The notes under the pieces are model-generated. The model was not told where the DNA came from. It saw only the letters and a program-made list of their open reading frames with translations, and did no database searches. The position numbers and the translations under genes were made by a program. A stretch of DNA of 64,000 nucleotides from Oegoconia quadripuncta. Its lineage: Eukaryota; Arthropoda; Insecta; Lepidoptera; Autostichidae. Shown piece by piece: positions 1-12,062 of this stretch (position 1 is the first letter of the stretch; each line of letters begins with the position of its first letter). Location of the stretch: positions 35,646,778-35,710,777 of the forward strand of contig OX438744.1 in assembly GCA_949316235.1 (NCBI GenBank), in the 5' to 3' direction.

Positions 1-239
1 CAAGTTCTAAGTTACACAACATTCATCTTTCTTTACCAATAAACCAATAAATATTTTGTAGTATTTTATGTAGTTATGCCCCATTAGTCTGTATTTACAA
101 TTATGATTATATATTACTATTGTTTGAATGTTAGGTATATTTATCATTTATATTATAATATATATTATAGTATAAGGATTTGGATATTAAGTTTGCTTTA
201 CGCTACGCAGCAGTAGTGTATTATATCAAGTTCCTTTGT

Positions 240-365
240 CATGGTTGTCTGGAAGAGATCGCTATAAGCGATAAGACCGCCTTTGTACACCTGTTAAAAT
301 AATATCACTGTGTATATTTTTAAGCTGTGTACAATAAAGAATTTATTCTTTCATTCTTTCTTTCT
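240..365 (+). repeat. LINE 3' tail
   Basis: The GGTTGTCTGGAAGAGATCGC opening and the later AATAAAGAATTTATTC, ending in (TTTC)n, match the 3' end of a common lepidopteran Jockey/CR1-like LINE as I remember it. The rest of 1-785 shows nothing I can name. Confidence 0.6.
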
Positions 366-785
366 AAACCGAAACACCTAAATTGGACTTAATTTTCAAA
401 AGTCGTTTATATTCCATAATTATTTTTTGAAAAATTAAGTAGGTACCTTAAATATCGATTTACATAGATAAAATTTGGTTCCTACCCCGGGTTCTTTAAC
501 TGTCAGCAAAGATGGGTAGAGTTAAGTATTAGTAGTTGATATGGCACTAAAACGTTTGACTGTTAAAACATTGCGATCGTAAGCCCTCTCGTATGCGTGG
601 CAAATACTTTCATAAAAACTTCCGAGAGGCTTTCATATCTACTGCTTATACTTAAACTGTTGATCATATAGACATATAATTAAACACATAGATCATGGAG
701 CCATAGATCATAGTTAAATTCCTGTTACTACTGCCTCATCCATTATAAACCTTACATTCAAATACTTTTCAATATTGCATTTCAG

Positions 786-846
786 ATGAGGCGAAAACAT
801 AGCATTGAGTCATCATACAGCGCTAATAAAGACAGACATAAACATG
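786..846 (+). CDS. Left gene exon a
   Basis: 61 nt. Only one of the three frames is open (MRRKHSIESSYSANKD); it leaves in phase 1 at GTAAGA. Confidence 0.65.
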
Positions 847-3800
847 GTAAGAATGAACAAGTTTGACGTACATCCAAAACATCCATACTCTTTGTCACCG
901 TTTGTGTAACAAATATTGCTATGAATATGCTCGCTAAGACCACCAGCTATCTTATCTCAAACATTAACACTATTGGCTAAGTGTCAGATTTAGATATTGG
1001 CAGCTTGCCCGGCGGATATTTAAAAATGCTCTACGACCAAAAAGATTTTATCATTGTAACAGGATTTAGAGCAGTTTGAGTTTTATGTGCACTCAACCTA
1101 ACGCTCTGATTCCTCATACAAGTGAAATTAGTGTGATAACGAAGCGCGTTTGTGTCGTAATCTCGAATTTATGTACCTACACTTTATGCATGTTGTGTAG
1201 ATATCGAAGCGACAATTTCCATCACAGACTAAAAAAAATTTTTTACCACTCCACACTCCCTTGACGTAAACTTAACCAAAGAGAGTAATTATTTTACATG
1301 GAAATACTGAATGAAGCTTCTGTGTTGCCAGTTATGGTACAAATAGGGCTCTCATTATTTTTCTAATATTTGGTCAAGTTACGTCCGTTGTCGTCATAAT
1401 TAATCATATAGTTTACATTATTAAGGGTACTGTGATGGCTATTCAACCTATATTGGTATAGCTTGAATAGCATGTCACGCCACCTTTAATCATATGAGAC
1501 AGACCTTTATGAATAATAACGCTGACTATACTTATAAACGGATATTGTTAATATAGTCATAACAGATAAGGTTATAATTTTCAGGAGCATTGGTATCAGC
1601 TGGTTTCAAGGTATCGACTACAATCAGACCTGAAGAGGCTCTGATGAAGGATGATAGAGACGACCTATCTTCCGTAAACAAGAACGATTTGGAAGCTGAG
1701 TTGGCACACTTCGACTCTCTTAGGAAATCTTATAGGTTTGTTATAATGTATACTGTGATTGTGTGAGTGGTGTGTATAATTTCGCAACGCATAAATAATC
1801 AAATAGCGATGTTAAATATCATTTGATTCAATTTCAGTCAAGAAGATTTATCAGAATGGACGGATGCTGAACGACGAATTGGTGAACTGTAAGTATTTTG
1901 TATACATTGTACTCATTTATTTCTGTAATACTCGTATGAACAAACAATTTGAGACAATGGTTTATCAACGCACATCCAAAATGGAACCTGATAAATCCGA
2001 TGTTGTTAAAAAGCAGACGTATTCTTTGAGTTACTTGAAGGAACTCTAAGATGGGATTTTTCTAAATTCTTGCTTTAATGTTTTGAAAGTAGGACTAAAT
2101 ATTTGTATGGGCATTCGTTTATTTCTGTTATTAAAACTGTGGTAATTTGTAATTGGCCCATTAGTTAGAAATGAAGAAAAACATGTTTTACCATATTTGG
2201 AAAATAGGGTTTTAAAAGTTTACAAGACAATTTTGTAATTGTTGTAGTCAAAATAATGAAAATTGGTATTTCATTATTCGAGTGCGAGAGACGGTTTTCG
2301 GTATTTTTATAGTTATTCCGTGTGTGGATAATATCAAAGTGTGGTGTGTGAGGATCAAAGTTTATATTTCTAATTCAATTCAGGTGGAGATCCATGTGTA
2401 TGAAATCCCTGGCCACAGACTGCTATTAAAATATAGTAATTAAATTGTACTCGCATTTAAAAAGTGCAGCAACAATTCCAGCTTCTACTATTTATGTTTT
2501 CAAGAATCTTTGATGTCCCCTTTCTTAGTAAAACATACATATTAACTGCATAACAAAACTTCTCAATATTTGCCTTAAATACAACAATGTTCAGAAAAAT
2601 CTTAGCCGTGTAGTAGTAGTAATATGTATATAACCATATTTTTAAATGCATACGCCTATATTACACGTGTTCTTATAAACTTGATTTGTTGCTATGTAAT
2701 CTGGGGGCACGGCAGTGCCCCCGCCAAGTCGAGCGCGAAGCAAACACTGCCGTACCATCCTTTACTGGAACCATTTCGCCGCATTTTCAGGCCCCTATTT
2801 TAGAACCTCTGGATGAGACTAGAACGCAGAAATTTTCGTCATCCAGTAAGCTATAATCACATACTTAAAATCCAAAATTTCAAGTCTGTAGGTCATTTAG
2901 TTCCGAAGTTAAGCGAAAGCAAAGTTTCGCATTTATGACACTCACTCACTCACTCACTCACTCACTCATGATCATCAAAATAGAACTAGTACTTCCCATA
3001 AACTCAGAGAGCTGAAATTTGGTACAGAGTTATGGTTCAATGGCCACATAAAGGGAAAATTATAAAAACTAGGATAATCGAAGATCTGGAGTACCTGGTG
3101 ACCCTGATTAGGAAACACAAGAGCCCAACCAAACTATTAGAGATCGACATATACCGCCTTTACAAAAAATATTCAACTTGGTGGGCCGCTTCATTTGATG
3201 TCAAACATCGAAGGTCTGAAGTATCTGATGAAGAACCCTCAGCTGGTCTCAGCTGTATTAGAGATATGGTAATGCCCCCTTCTACTATTGGTACATAGAA
3301 AAATCGACTGTCACTGCAAAAATCCAGCGTAGTGGGACACATCTTCTAATTTAATCTAGCCTATAGCATCCCACTGCTGGGCGCATGCTTCCCCTTCTGC
3401 TTATAATACGCATATAAATAAAATTAAAGGAAAACTCAGGATAAGACTACACTGGCTTTTATACTTATACTTACAAGTTTACAAGAAGAAATAGTCGAAC
3501 GATTAACTTTATATCTGACGAAGAACCCTCAGCTGGTCCCAGCTGTATTAGAGATATGGTAATGCCCCCTTCTACTATTGGTACATAAAAAAATCGACTG
3601 TCCAGCGTAGTGGGACACATCTTCTAATTTAATCTAGCCTATAGCGTCCCACTGCTGGGCGAATGCCTCCCCTTCTACTTTTAATACGAATATAAATAAA
3701 ATTAAAGGAAAACTCTGGATAAGACTAGACTGGCTTTTATACTTATACTTACTTATACTTATTACAAGTTTACAAGAAGAAATAGTCAAACGATTAATTT

Positions 3801-6800
3801 TATTCTACTCGAACATTACACAAATTAAATAAACAAACGAAAATTTGGTCAAAATATAATGCATTGGCTAAGAGTGGCGGTGATACCCGCACGCGTCGCT
3901 AGATGGCGTTGACTGTATTTTAAAACGCGCTTACGTTTTGTTTTTCCGATAACCTTATACGGCAAAGTGGCAACCGGCCGCGTTACAGTCGTTTACGACA
4001 TTCCTCTATTGCGCTTGAAAATGTTTGCTAGGGATTAGGAGGAATTATTTGCATTTCGTTGATTTCGCTGATTATTTCGTGAGGTTAGCTAAGGTTAATT
4101 GGCAGGTTGTTATTATATTAATTCAAAGATTTAAACAGGTCAGGAATTATATGGTTAGTGACGGATTACTGATTATTACTTAATTATCAGAAATAAAAGA
4201 AGTTTCAATTGAATACTTTATTTAATTGTTAATTATTTAGTACCTACTTTTAGTTTTCTAGGTTTAATTTACAGTTAGGCAGTACTTCGAATCGCGTTCG
4301 TGTTTATAAGTACTTTTCTAGTATTCTAGTTGAGTTTATTTAGTTAGATATTACTTCGTTTCGTTTAAAAATATCATTAATTTAGCTGTATTTCAGTACT
4401 AGGTAGGTAGTACCTTTGGTAGAAAGTTCATTGATAATTAATTATATTGACACTTGTCTAATAATTAAGAGTTAAAGTTTTGCTTATAGTTTGTATAGAT
4501 TGAGTAGGCAGAGTAATATATTATCTTTAAGTTTTTTTTATTAAGACAAAAGAAGTCTTAAAGATATAAGTAGGTTTTAGTCTAAATCTTATCGGTATTT
4601 CTGATTTGTTGTCCATATACTAAAGGTCGTTGAGTTTAATTGTGTTTGATTTCGCAAGATAATAATTATCGTAAAAAATGTCGATAATATTAAAAGACGA
4701 CGATGAACTTAGTGGCTACCAAGTAGTTGGTATGCCCAAAGACGTGTCTTGTCTCTTCCATTCAATATCTTTCTTGGTGTATGGTAGAACTGACTCAACT
4801 TGCAGTATCAAGCATATTTGTAGAAACGTGGGCATATATATAATATGCCCACGTTTCTACAAAAAGAAGTGAAATCCCACCAAAAACATTCTGTAAAAAA
4901 CTAGCCAAGTCTCGATGGAGCTGCTTGATTATCTCTAAAAAGTAATGAAATCTAAACAAAGTCGTGCCAAGTGTAAGGTTCCTTACTGCGATTTCTTTAT
5001 TATTATAGTTAATGTTGTCTGACTTGGCCGTTGAAGGGTACACAGGGGTACAAAACCAGGTGCTCCATGACACCATTGCACCAATCTGTCGCCAGAACCG
5101 CTACGCATTGACGATGGAAAATTGCCACTTGGAAAACGTTGATTCAATAACCAGTCAATTGTAGGCTTGATAAAGCCACTAACGTATAAAGAATGTTATG
5201 TAAACGCCTCACAGATTATTCGCTAATAGTTTGCCGTTGAACATTCTTAATAATATAATTAATAACATTAATAGCGGTTCTGGCGACAGATTGGTGCAAT
5301 GGTGTCATGGAGCACCTGGTGCTGTACCCCTGTGTACCCTTCAACGGCCAAGTCAAACAACATTAACTATAATAATAAAGAAATCGCAGTAAGGAACCTT
5401 ACACTTGGCACGACTTTGTTTAGATTTCATTACTTTTTAGAGATAATCAAGCAGCTCCATCGAGACTTGGCTAGTTTTTTACGGAATGTTTTTGGTGGGA
5501 TATACATTTACAAAACAAAGTAAACAAGAGAAAACTGCTCTAATATGAATCACTTTAGACCTGATCATTGATTATCATCAAGTTCCATTTTTATCCATTT
5601 TCTAGAATCATGTATTATTTTATATTATTTCTTACAGAACTCTATCAGAAGCAAGATCAGTTGGCGGAACACTGCCGGCTAGCACAGGAAGAGCGGCTTC
5701 TTCCACACGACTTACCCATCAGGTGATTATGTCTACATAGATGATATATTCTTTGCTAGTACTCTAATCTTTAATGCTCGAGATATACTTGATCTTAAAT
5801 TGTAAGCAATACATCAGTCTTCTCTAATATTGTTACCACTAAATCCCTTTCCATTTTAAATATAAGTCAGAAAGTCTATGACTTACCTTTCGTCGACGGA
5901 GGCTAAGTGCCTTATCCTGCCCCAGCACTGTGATAACCCAGTTCGGGACCACTATCCCTTACTTGCTAATTTCACTACACACTATATTAGCACGTAATGT
6001 AAATAACCCACTATTGCACTCAGGAGGCCAACACCATGGCTGAGCGTGACCTTGGATCCACCTTCCTCCTGCCGCACGTGCACCTCTATAAGCCGGACCT
6101 TGTGGGTATCTTGCACTTTTCACTTAGTTTAAATCTTTACTAAGGCCTTCGTAAATTAGTATTATGCAGCTTTATTTTTGATTCAGAAGTGTGGTAGAGT
6201 TTTAAAATCTACCTTTTAGAGAATAGTTAATTTAAGAGTTTACTCAAGAAGAATAAACGACTCCAGCTATCTACTGACAGCGAGTACAATGCTTGCCCGC
6301 CGTAGTACTTACCACCAGTAGACATATAATACGAGTATGGTGAATTAGGTCAGTCCGAAAGATAGAGTAACTCTTAATCCAACTCTGAAATCGCAAGTTA
6401 AGTAGGTCTGTGGAACCACTACTTTTATATTTTCAGGTATATTTCAGAAGGATCTTTTCCATCGGGTAGCAGTTGCAATATACTGCGCTGACAACCACCT
6501 GGTTGGTGATAATAGTTTTTTAGGAGTTGACCAATACTGCTGCTCCATGACTGGTCTATGTTGTGATGCTCACGACACTCTGTATCTTACTCATGCAGTA
6601 TCCCATCATCTTCTGGGCCTGTCTCCACAATTGTTCGATAATCGAAATTCGATGGATGGCAAACGGTTCGAAATCAAGTTTGACATTTCCTTGTCGATTT
6701 ACTGCGGTTCTCGGTCTTTAGACTATTATGGTATCGAATGATTGAATATGTGCCTACACTCGCTGTAGGAAATGTTATGTTATTGACTAACCTTCAATGT

Positions 6801-6941
6801 TATTCTTATGCTTTTAGGATTTTTCGGCTTTACAGACTGCTATTTGTTTTAGACACCGTTTCATATAACTGTTTAAATTTAATTCTAAAACTAATTGTTC
6901 TTTTTCAGACCAGTGACGTATCGGAATTCGATTCCCTGTGA
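786..6941 (+). CDS. 3' part of an unrecognised gene, six exons
   Basis: Six exons (786-846, 1585-1735, 1838-1888, 5638-5722, 6024-6101, 6909-6941) join in frame to 152 residues plus TGA. All have AG acceptors and GT donors, and the phases agree throughout. The protein is charged and has no membrane segment or known domain that I can name; it looks like the cytoplasmic tail of a larger protein. Pieces are RKHSIESSYSANKDRHKHG, LAHFDSLRKSYSQEDLSEW, FLLPHVHLYKPD and the C-terminus SDVSEFDSL. The first exon starts with ATG directly after the acceptor but may continue from exons left of the window. The gene is convergent with Ank2. The intron 1889-5637 carries several transposon remnants. Function is unknown. 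Confidence 0.75.
847..1584. other. Intron of left gene, no further feature
   Basis: No exon or clear repeat seen, apart from about 30 nt near 1003-1033 resembling part of SINE family B. Confidence 0.5.
1585..1735 (+). CDS. Left gene exon b
   Basis: 151 nt, phase 1 in, 2 out. Contains KVSTTIRPEEALMKDDRDD and LEAELAHFDSLRKSY. Confidence 0.78.
1838..1888 (+). CDS. Left gene exon c
   Basis: 51 nt, phase 2 in and out. Reads SQEDLSEWTDAERRIGE. Donor GTAAGT. Confidence 0.78.
2699..3030 (+). repeat. Dispersed repeat with ACTC microsatellite
   Basis: Begins with a GC-rich hairpin (GGGGGCAC-GGCA-GTGCCCCC) and holds seven or more ACTC units at 2939-2968. The layout is familiar from lepidopteran microsatellite-associated repeats; the family is not resolved. 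The preceding intron sequence, 1889-2698, shows nothing clear. Confidence 0.5.
3222..3800 (+). repeat. 290-bp direct tandem duplication
   Basis: 3222-3511 and 3512-3800 are near-identical, offset by 290 nt (the shared AAGAACCCTC is at 3231 and 3521), with small indels. Weak open frames in it are not coding. Confidence 0.8.
4678..4812 (+). pseudogene. OTU-protease-like N-terminal fragment
   Basis: The reading frame from the ATG includes GYQVVGMPKDVSCLFHSIS then FLVYG. This fits the catalytic Asp-x-x-Cys-Leu-Phe block of OTU deubiquitinases, with D and C retained. The similarity ends about residue 45, where a palindrome begins, and the rest of the domain, including the His, is absent. Fragments like this occur in transposable elements; this is probably a dead one. 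The stretch 3801-4677 upstream shows no ORF. Confidence 0.55.
4817..4863. repeat. Perfect 21-bp-arm palindrome
   Basis: Arms 4817-4837 and 4843-4863 are perfect reverse complements with a 5-nt loop, joining the OTU-like fragment to the foldback element. Confidence 0.9.
4874..5501. mobile_element. Foldback element carrying LANCL-like sequence
   Basis: Two 229-bp arms (4874-5102 and 5273-5501) are inverted copies with few mismatches around a 170-bp spacer; the ends are ATCCCACC and GGTGGGAT. No transposase is present. The inner part of each arm encodes GDRLVQWCHGAPG followed by FVPLC (left arm, read on minus) or AVPLC (right arm, plus). This is the zinc-site motif of eukaryotic LanC-like proteins. 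It is therefore a non-autonomous element that seems to have captured part of a host gene. Confidence 0.75.
5273..5341 (+). pseudogene. LanC-like (LANCL) gene fragment in the right arm
   Basis: 23 codons from SGSGDRLVQWCHGAPG to PLCTL. In LANCL proteins WCHGAPG contains the first zinc-ligand Cys. The match ends abruptly and no other LANCL exon is present. The mirror copy lies at about 5034-5102 on the minus strand. Confidence 0.65.
5638..5722 (+). CDS. Left gene exon d
   Basis: 85 nt, phase 2 in, 0 out. Reads TLSEARSVGGTLPASTGRA and ends LTHQ. If not spliced it would stop after five more residues (VIMST), a possible short isoform. Confidence 0.75.
6024..6101 (+). CDS. Left gene exon e
   Basis: 26 codons, phase 0. 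Reads EANTMAERDLGSTFLLPHV and ends YKPDL. The donor GTGGGT at 6102 is chosen because it keeps the next exon open; the donor 4 nt further gives a stop after two codons. Confidence 0.7.
6909..6941 (+). CDS. Left gene last coding exon
   Basis: 33 nt, phase 0. Reads TSDVSEFDSL then TGA, after a TTTTTCAG acceptor. Confidence 0.68.
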   Translation, partial: TSDVSEFDSL

Positions 6942-7145
6942 AGCCTAAGATTCAGTTATTCAACAACTTTCTCTACGTAATAGGATGTGGCATCAATTTT
7001 ACCACCAAAGTGAAGACTTAATAATATATTTTCTATTTATTCTACTTTAAGTTAAATGCTTATACCAATTGGTCTTTGTTGATTTTTGATTGTTGTAGTT
7101 GTTTTTTAATTAAAAGATAAACATGGAATTAATTTAATATGCCAT

Positions 7146-7151
7146 AATAAA
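7146..7151 (+). terminator. Possible poly(A) signal of left gene
   Basis: AATAAA 205 nt after the stop codon. A second one at 8441-8446 could end a longer 3' UTR. Confidence 0.4.
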
Positions 7152-7592
7152 TGTAAGCATTTCTTTAGGTTTAAGGTGAATGAAAATGATTTGAATGAGA
7201 AATCTTTGTAGATTAATTTTTGTTATATGTATTTTCTATAATTTGGTGTAAACTTAAATGCACAAAGACTTTTGCCGCAAACACACGACTATTATGACGA
7301 CTTTTTAAATAGTACCCTAACATATTATGAAAATATATTGTTATATCATACCTTGCCAAATTTGACCTTTATAATTCCAACGTCCGATACTCAAACGTTT
7401 CTTAACTTTGAGCCCCTCGAACATCATGATTCCATCGCTTTGAATGTCAACGAGTGTCAGCTTGATATATGAGAAGCGTCTGAGTCTTCGAGCGTAATAG
7501 TCTCCGAATAAACTTTGACAAACGGCCAAACAGATCGAAACTATAAGGATTCGTAGTTTCGACACGTAAAAAGAATAGAACGATATATCTTT

Positions 7593-7832
7593 GACGACCG
7601 ATTGGTGTAGTGGATAGTGACCCTATCAGAGAAACCAACGGTTGCGGGTTCGAATCCCGCGTGGGGTAAATGTTTGTGTGATGAATACCAACATTTATTC
7701 CCGAGTCTTGGATGTTTATATAAATATTTATGTTTGTTTATCCGTTATCTAGTATCCGTAGCACAAGCTTTGCTTAGTTTGGGACTAGATGATTGATGTA
7801 AGTGTCCGAAATATTTATTTATTATTATTGTT
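7593..7832 (+). mobile_element. tRNA-headed SINE, family A (full)
   Basis: The head GACGACCGATTGGTGTAGTG and GGTTCGAATCCC resemble A and B boxes of a tRNA promoter. The body has GTGTGATGAATAC and a tail of TATTTATT. It is the family I know from many Lepidoptera. The stretch 7833-8990 holds nothing further that I can identify. Confidence 0.75.
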
Positions 7833-8992
7833 GTCTTTGGTCGTCGTAAAGGCGACTAATGTTCTTTGCAAAAAACAAAACATCTGTAGACTGCCATATT
7901 TCAACGGCGATGGGATCACCCCCTGTCACGTGTGCATTCCTATATATTTCGAAAAGTGAACCGTGGATGTTGTTCAAACACTAAACTTTTAATATTTGGA
8001 ACACCCAAACGCTTATCTTTGGGATATCTCTGACCACCCCATTTGGGATAAAGGTCGTGACTTTATGTATGTAATTTGACCCTAAAGACGACACATACGT
8101 GTTATTACAGAATAGTAATACTGTAATCATAATTATGTCATGCTGCATTTATATTTACACTCTATTGTTAATGTTGTTTTAGATTTCTTATTTGAAGAGT
8201 TTTCATGTTTATTTACTTCTCCATTTTGATTAATTTGTGCAAATTAAGTGCCAGTCAAATTTTATACAAATTATCTTCCCGAATGTACAATATCGTAGTT
8301 AGTTAATTATTTGGTTATTGATTCCGTGCACACGCTGAAAGTTTAAAAACGAATTTATTATCTGTGCATACATATGTCTGTGCAAAAACGAATACAGTTT
8401 GTAATTATAGATTCATTGGTTTATTTTGTATGTTTTTGTTAATAAACATTTATTAATGAGGCTGATTATTTTTTCTACTATAATTTTAGTGGGACTCCTA
8501 CCCAATCTTTTCTAAACACTAAAACATTTTGGAATTTGAAATGGTGATACACATTGCATCGAACATATAGTTCTTAGGCGCTTTTGATTACCTGTACCGA
8601 ATTAATTCTGTTGACAAGCTGAGGTATGAGGGAGGCCCTACCAAGATTGTTATTTACATGACCTTGACAGAGCAAATCAGTTGACAGAGTCAGTTCCAAG
8701 TTTTTGAGCATGTTTCCATTACTGATGTGTTGACAGACGCCCCTCGCATGTTATTAGGAGTCTATCAGCTGTGTGCTCGATGACATAGAGTTGAGGTGTT
8801 CGCGCACGCACGCACACTATACAATCCGGCGCGTTATTCTAAAGTTTATATTCCTCTATGTCGATATTGTCACAGATTTACCAATGAGGAACCGTCCTGT
8901 CGAGCGAACGATAAGTCAACCAATCACAAGTAAGAACGTAATAGATGAATATCGATGAACTTACAACCCCTATGATCTGCCAGGGTATTCTA

Positions 8993-9208
8993 ATCTTTTT
9001 CTTGCACGACGAGTTTTGTTCAATCACACCTGATGTGAAAATGAGGCCGAAAGTGGAAGCGTGCTCACCCGGAAACCCAATTTTATTTTGGAGGATTGGC
9101 TATCTTATCTATAACAACCGGAACACAATAATGCTGTTAACATTGCTGTTTGGCGGCAGACTTTGGTGGTAGCAGCCAGGGAGAAATTTAAAATGCCCTA
9201 CCAGCAAT
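8993..9208 (-). mobile_element. SINE family B, partial copy
   Basis: Diverged copy lacking the tRNA-like head, same orientation as the next two copies. Confidence 0.6.
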
Positions 9209-9387
9209 CATATGATTCGACAATCGATATTCGAATCGTAAACTGGCACGATATTCGTAGCTTCAGCGATATTGTTAAGAAAACGCCATATTGTCAAGCG
9301 AGCGCAACCAATCAATTACACGTTAGATAATAGATTACGATATCGATGAGATTATACAATAACATTGTGAGGTTTCATCGATATCGT

Positions 9388-9599
9388 TTTTTTTTAATGC
9401 ACGACAGGTTCGTACCTACTTGACCTCAATCACACCTGATGTTAAGTGAAGATACGGTACGACGGTAGCTAGCCAGGCGGACATTTAAAATGCCCTACCA
9501 CCAACCAAACCCAGTACTTAAACATGTACCCCGCGGGTTCGATACCCGCGACCTCCGAATCGCAAACCCAATGTTGTTTACATTTAGCCACGGAGGCGG
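9388..9599 (-). mobile_element. SINE family B, internally deleted copy
   Basis: Has the head (GCCTCCGTGGCT on minus) and B-box-like GGTATCGAACCC region, but lacks the middle of the body. Confidence 0.7.
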
Positions 9600-9678
9600 A
9601 ATAATCGTAATCTATATTCGAAATTGCAGTGAGCTGCCTTCGAGATTATTTTCGCTTTTAAGTCATCCACTATTCATT

Positions 9679-10006
9679 TTTTTTATGCACAACGGGTTGG
9701 TACTTGACCACAATCACACCTGATGCTAAGTGAAGATGAGGTCGAAGGTGGAAGCGTACTGACTCGGAAACCTCAACACATTTGGGGGACTGGCTATCTT
9801 ATCTCTGACAACCGGAGCACAACAAAGCTACTAACATTGCTGCTTGGCGGCAAATTTAGATAAGATGGTGGTAGCTAGCCAGGCGGACATTTAAAATGCC
9901 CTACCACCAACCAAACCGAGTACTTAAACATGTACCCCGCTGGGGATCGAACCCGCGACCTCCGAATCGTAAACCCAATGTTGTTTACATTGAGCCACGG
10001 AGGCGG
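9679..10006 (-). mobile_element. SINE family B, full copy
   Basis: The minus strand reads from GCCTCCGTGGCTCAATG through GGTTCGATCCCCAGC to an A-rich end at 9679. This is the best copy in the window and defines the family here. Confidence 0.75.
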
Positions 10007-12062
10007 TTAACTATTCGGCGGCGGCGGTTATTCATACAGAAAAGCACATCTGACAGGGGTGAGCTCATCACCGTTGAAACGAGCAAGTCTATAGATGTTT
10101 TTGGTATAAAAGGCCTTTTTTTATACCCGCGTTTTACGTCACTAAGGGAAAGAGGCGGTTTAATTCTAAAACCATGTACACATGTAAATAAAAGGACAAA
10201 TTTAAATATGAGACAGCATTTTTATTTAATATTCAATAATATTTAGTACAATCGATAGAATATTCAGCAATATTACAAATACAACGGTAAACAATTGAAT
10301 AGAGCAACCAAACCAATTTTGAAACTTAATACGAGAGCTTAGCAACATTCGACACTAGCATTTACCTTAACACCAATTTCATTAAGCACACTGACTTAAA
10401 AAAAAAAATAACTATATTTAAAAATAGTTACAATAAGCACCCCTAAAATTAATGTGAGGGGATTTATCGCTGACATGAAGGATTGCTCTTCATTAGCGAA
10501 GTAATTTAGTATCGTTGATTCCATGATAATGAAGATTAATTATGATCATATAACTGCAGTATATATATAATAGTTGATTAAAATGTTCTTTTAGTCATTC
10601 CACGACTAATGGAGCTTAATAGGCCTACAACGTAACAGAGATCAGGGGAATGCATGGGGGGGGGAGGAGGGGTGACGTTAAATGAACTTTAAATATTGAA
10701 GTAGGTATATTGAATACGGGACTATAGGATATAATTCTGAAATCTAAATATTTTTTACTTTACAATAGGGAAATGTGGAATGAATTTCATATGGAACAGT
10801 TAAATTTTTTTTGAAGATGTCTGATCTGTTCTATAGTAAAAGTTATTAATATTGGTGAGCTCTTTCACTCCTTTATGTTAGGTTAGTTAGGATGTAGTTA
10901 CGATAACTAAATCTTCGATAGCTTAAATATAACTCATGATTAAATAAACCCATAACTTGCAATTATGAACCCTCATCATCCGAATATCTTGACGATCATG
11001 TCTTTATTGGTAGAGTCATAACTCCAGACTCTAGAACGAGTGTAAGATCGCGCCGTCAATGTTTAACTGGAATCAACGATAAGGTTTCATGACAAACCAC
11101 CATTAACCTTGCGAGGGAGTTAGCTAAGCCTTTCCGCCTCTCTTTACAATTTCTAGATGTTTCCATCATCAGTCTCATCCAAAAATTCGCACAAACGTCG
11201 TCCATATCAAGTTTTTTTTTAAACATATATGATTGGAAGTGAGCAAGCCCCAATTTATGATTACATTTTGTATTCTACGTCGTTGGGTAGGGTCAACTGA
11301 AATTTTCCCGAATAACAATTAATTTTAACAAAGTCATGATTTGAATCAGTCTCCAAAAAAATTTTGGCATTAAGTACGATAATAAAAATCCATTTTTGAA
11401 AAGGAGGGTACCTACCTATATTGAAAAAAGACAAACCCTCTGAGTTTCTCGCTAGCTCTTCTCAGTAATGGTCGCGTTCCGAGCTAGTGCGGTAGTTTAA
11501 AAAACAAGTGACGTTCATAGGTGCATATTGTATTGCCTACATGAATAAATGATTTTCATTTCATTTTAATTTAAATGATTTTCATTTCATTCATTTCATT
11601 TCATTTCATTATAGGTCAAATTTTCGAAATAAATTTTTCCAAAAAATATCGAATGGTCACCGTGATGTAAATACGGTAATGTTACGTCGAACGTACGAGT
11701 ATAGCAGTGTTAAAACACCGCAACAACATGCACTTTTATTTTGACACTGGATAATAAATTAAATATTTAATTTTATATTTTTATAAGATATTCTATAAGA
11801 TATTTAAATGTACCTTCCTTATTTAAACAATAAAGCGTATTTGATTGATTGATTGATTGATTAAAAAAAAATAACTATAATTTTCATGAAAGTTACGATC
11901 ATCCGTTGATCGGCAAAACGGTTTTCAAAGTCTAGTTATAAATTCGAAGATTACAATATTAAAAAATGGATATTGATTAAAAACCATAAATTTACTAAAA
12001 TAATAAATTAATGTTAATGTTATTCATAATGATTAATAAAGAGGAATCAAACCTTAAATTAA
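10007..12062. other. Intergenic stretch without genes
   Basis: AT-rich. Holds a G-run at 10657-10665, a TTTCA-rich microsatellite at about 11550-11611, and a LINE-like tail at 11770-11866 ending in (GATT)n that recurs at 53960-54028. No coding exon found. Confidence 0.5.

Noticed and set aside
3032..3298. 88-residue open frame as a gene
   Set aside because: It spans the start of a tandem duplication and a dispersed repeat, and has no splice or protein support.
4795..5523. Open frames starting MVSWSTW on both strands
   Set aside because: They are another frame of the foldback arms; the meaningful frame is the LANCL-like one.
7593..7680. tRNA gene
   Set aside because: The box-like sequences belong to SINE heads: no proper cloverleaf, a SINE body follows, and the same head recurs at 17120, 40257 and 42282.
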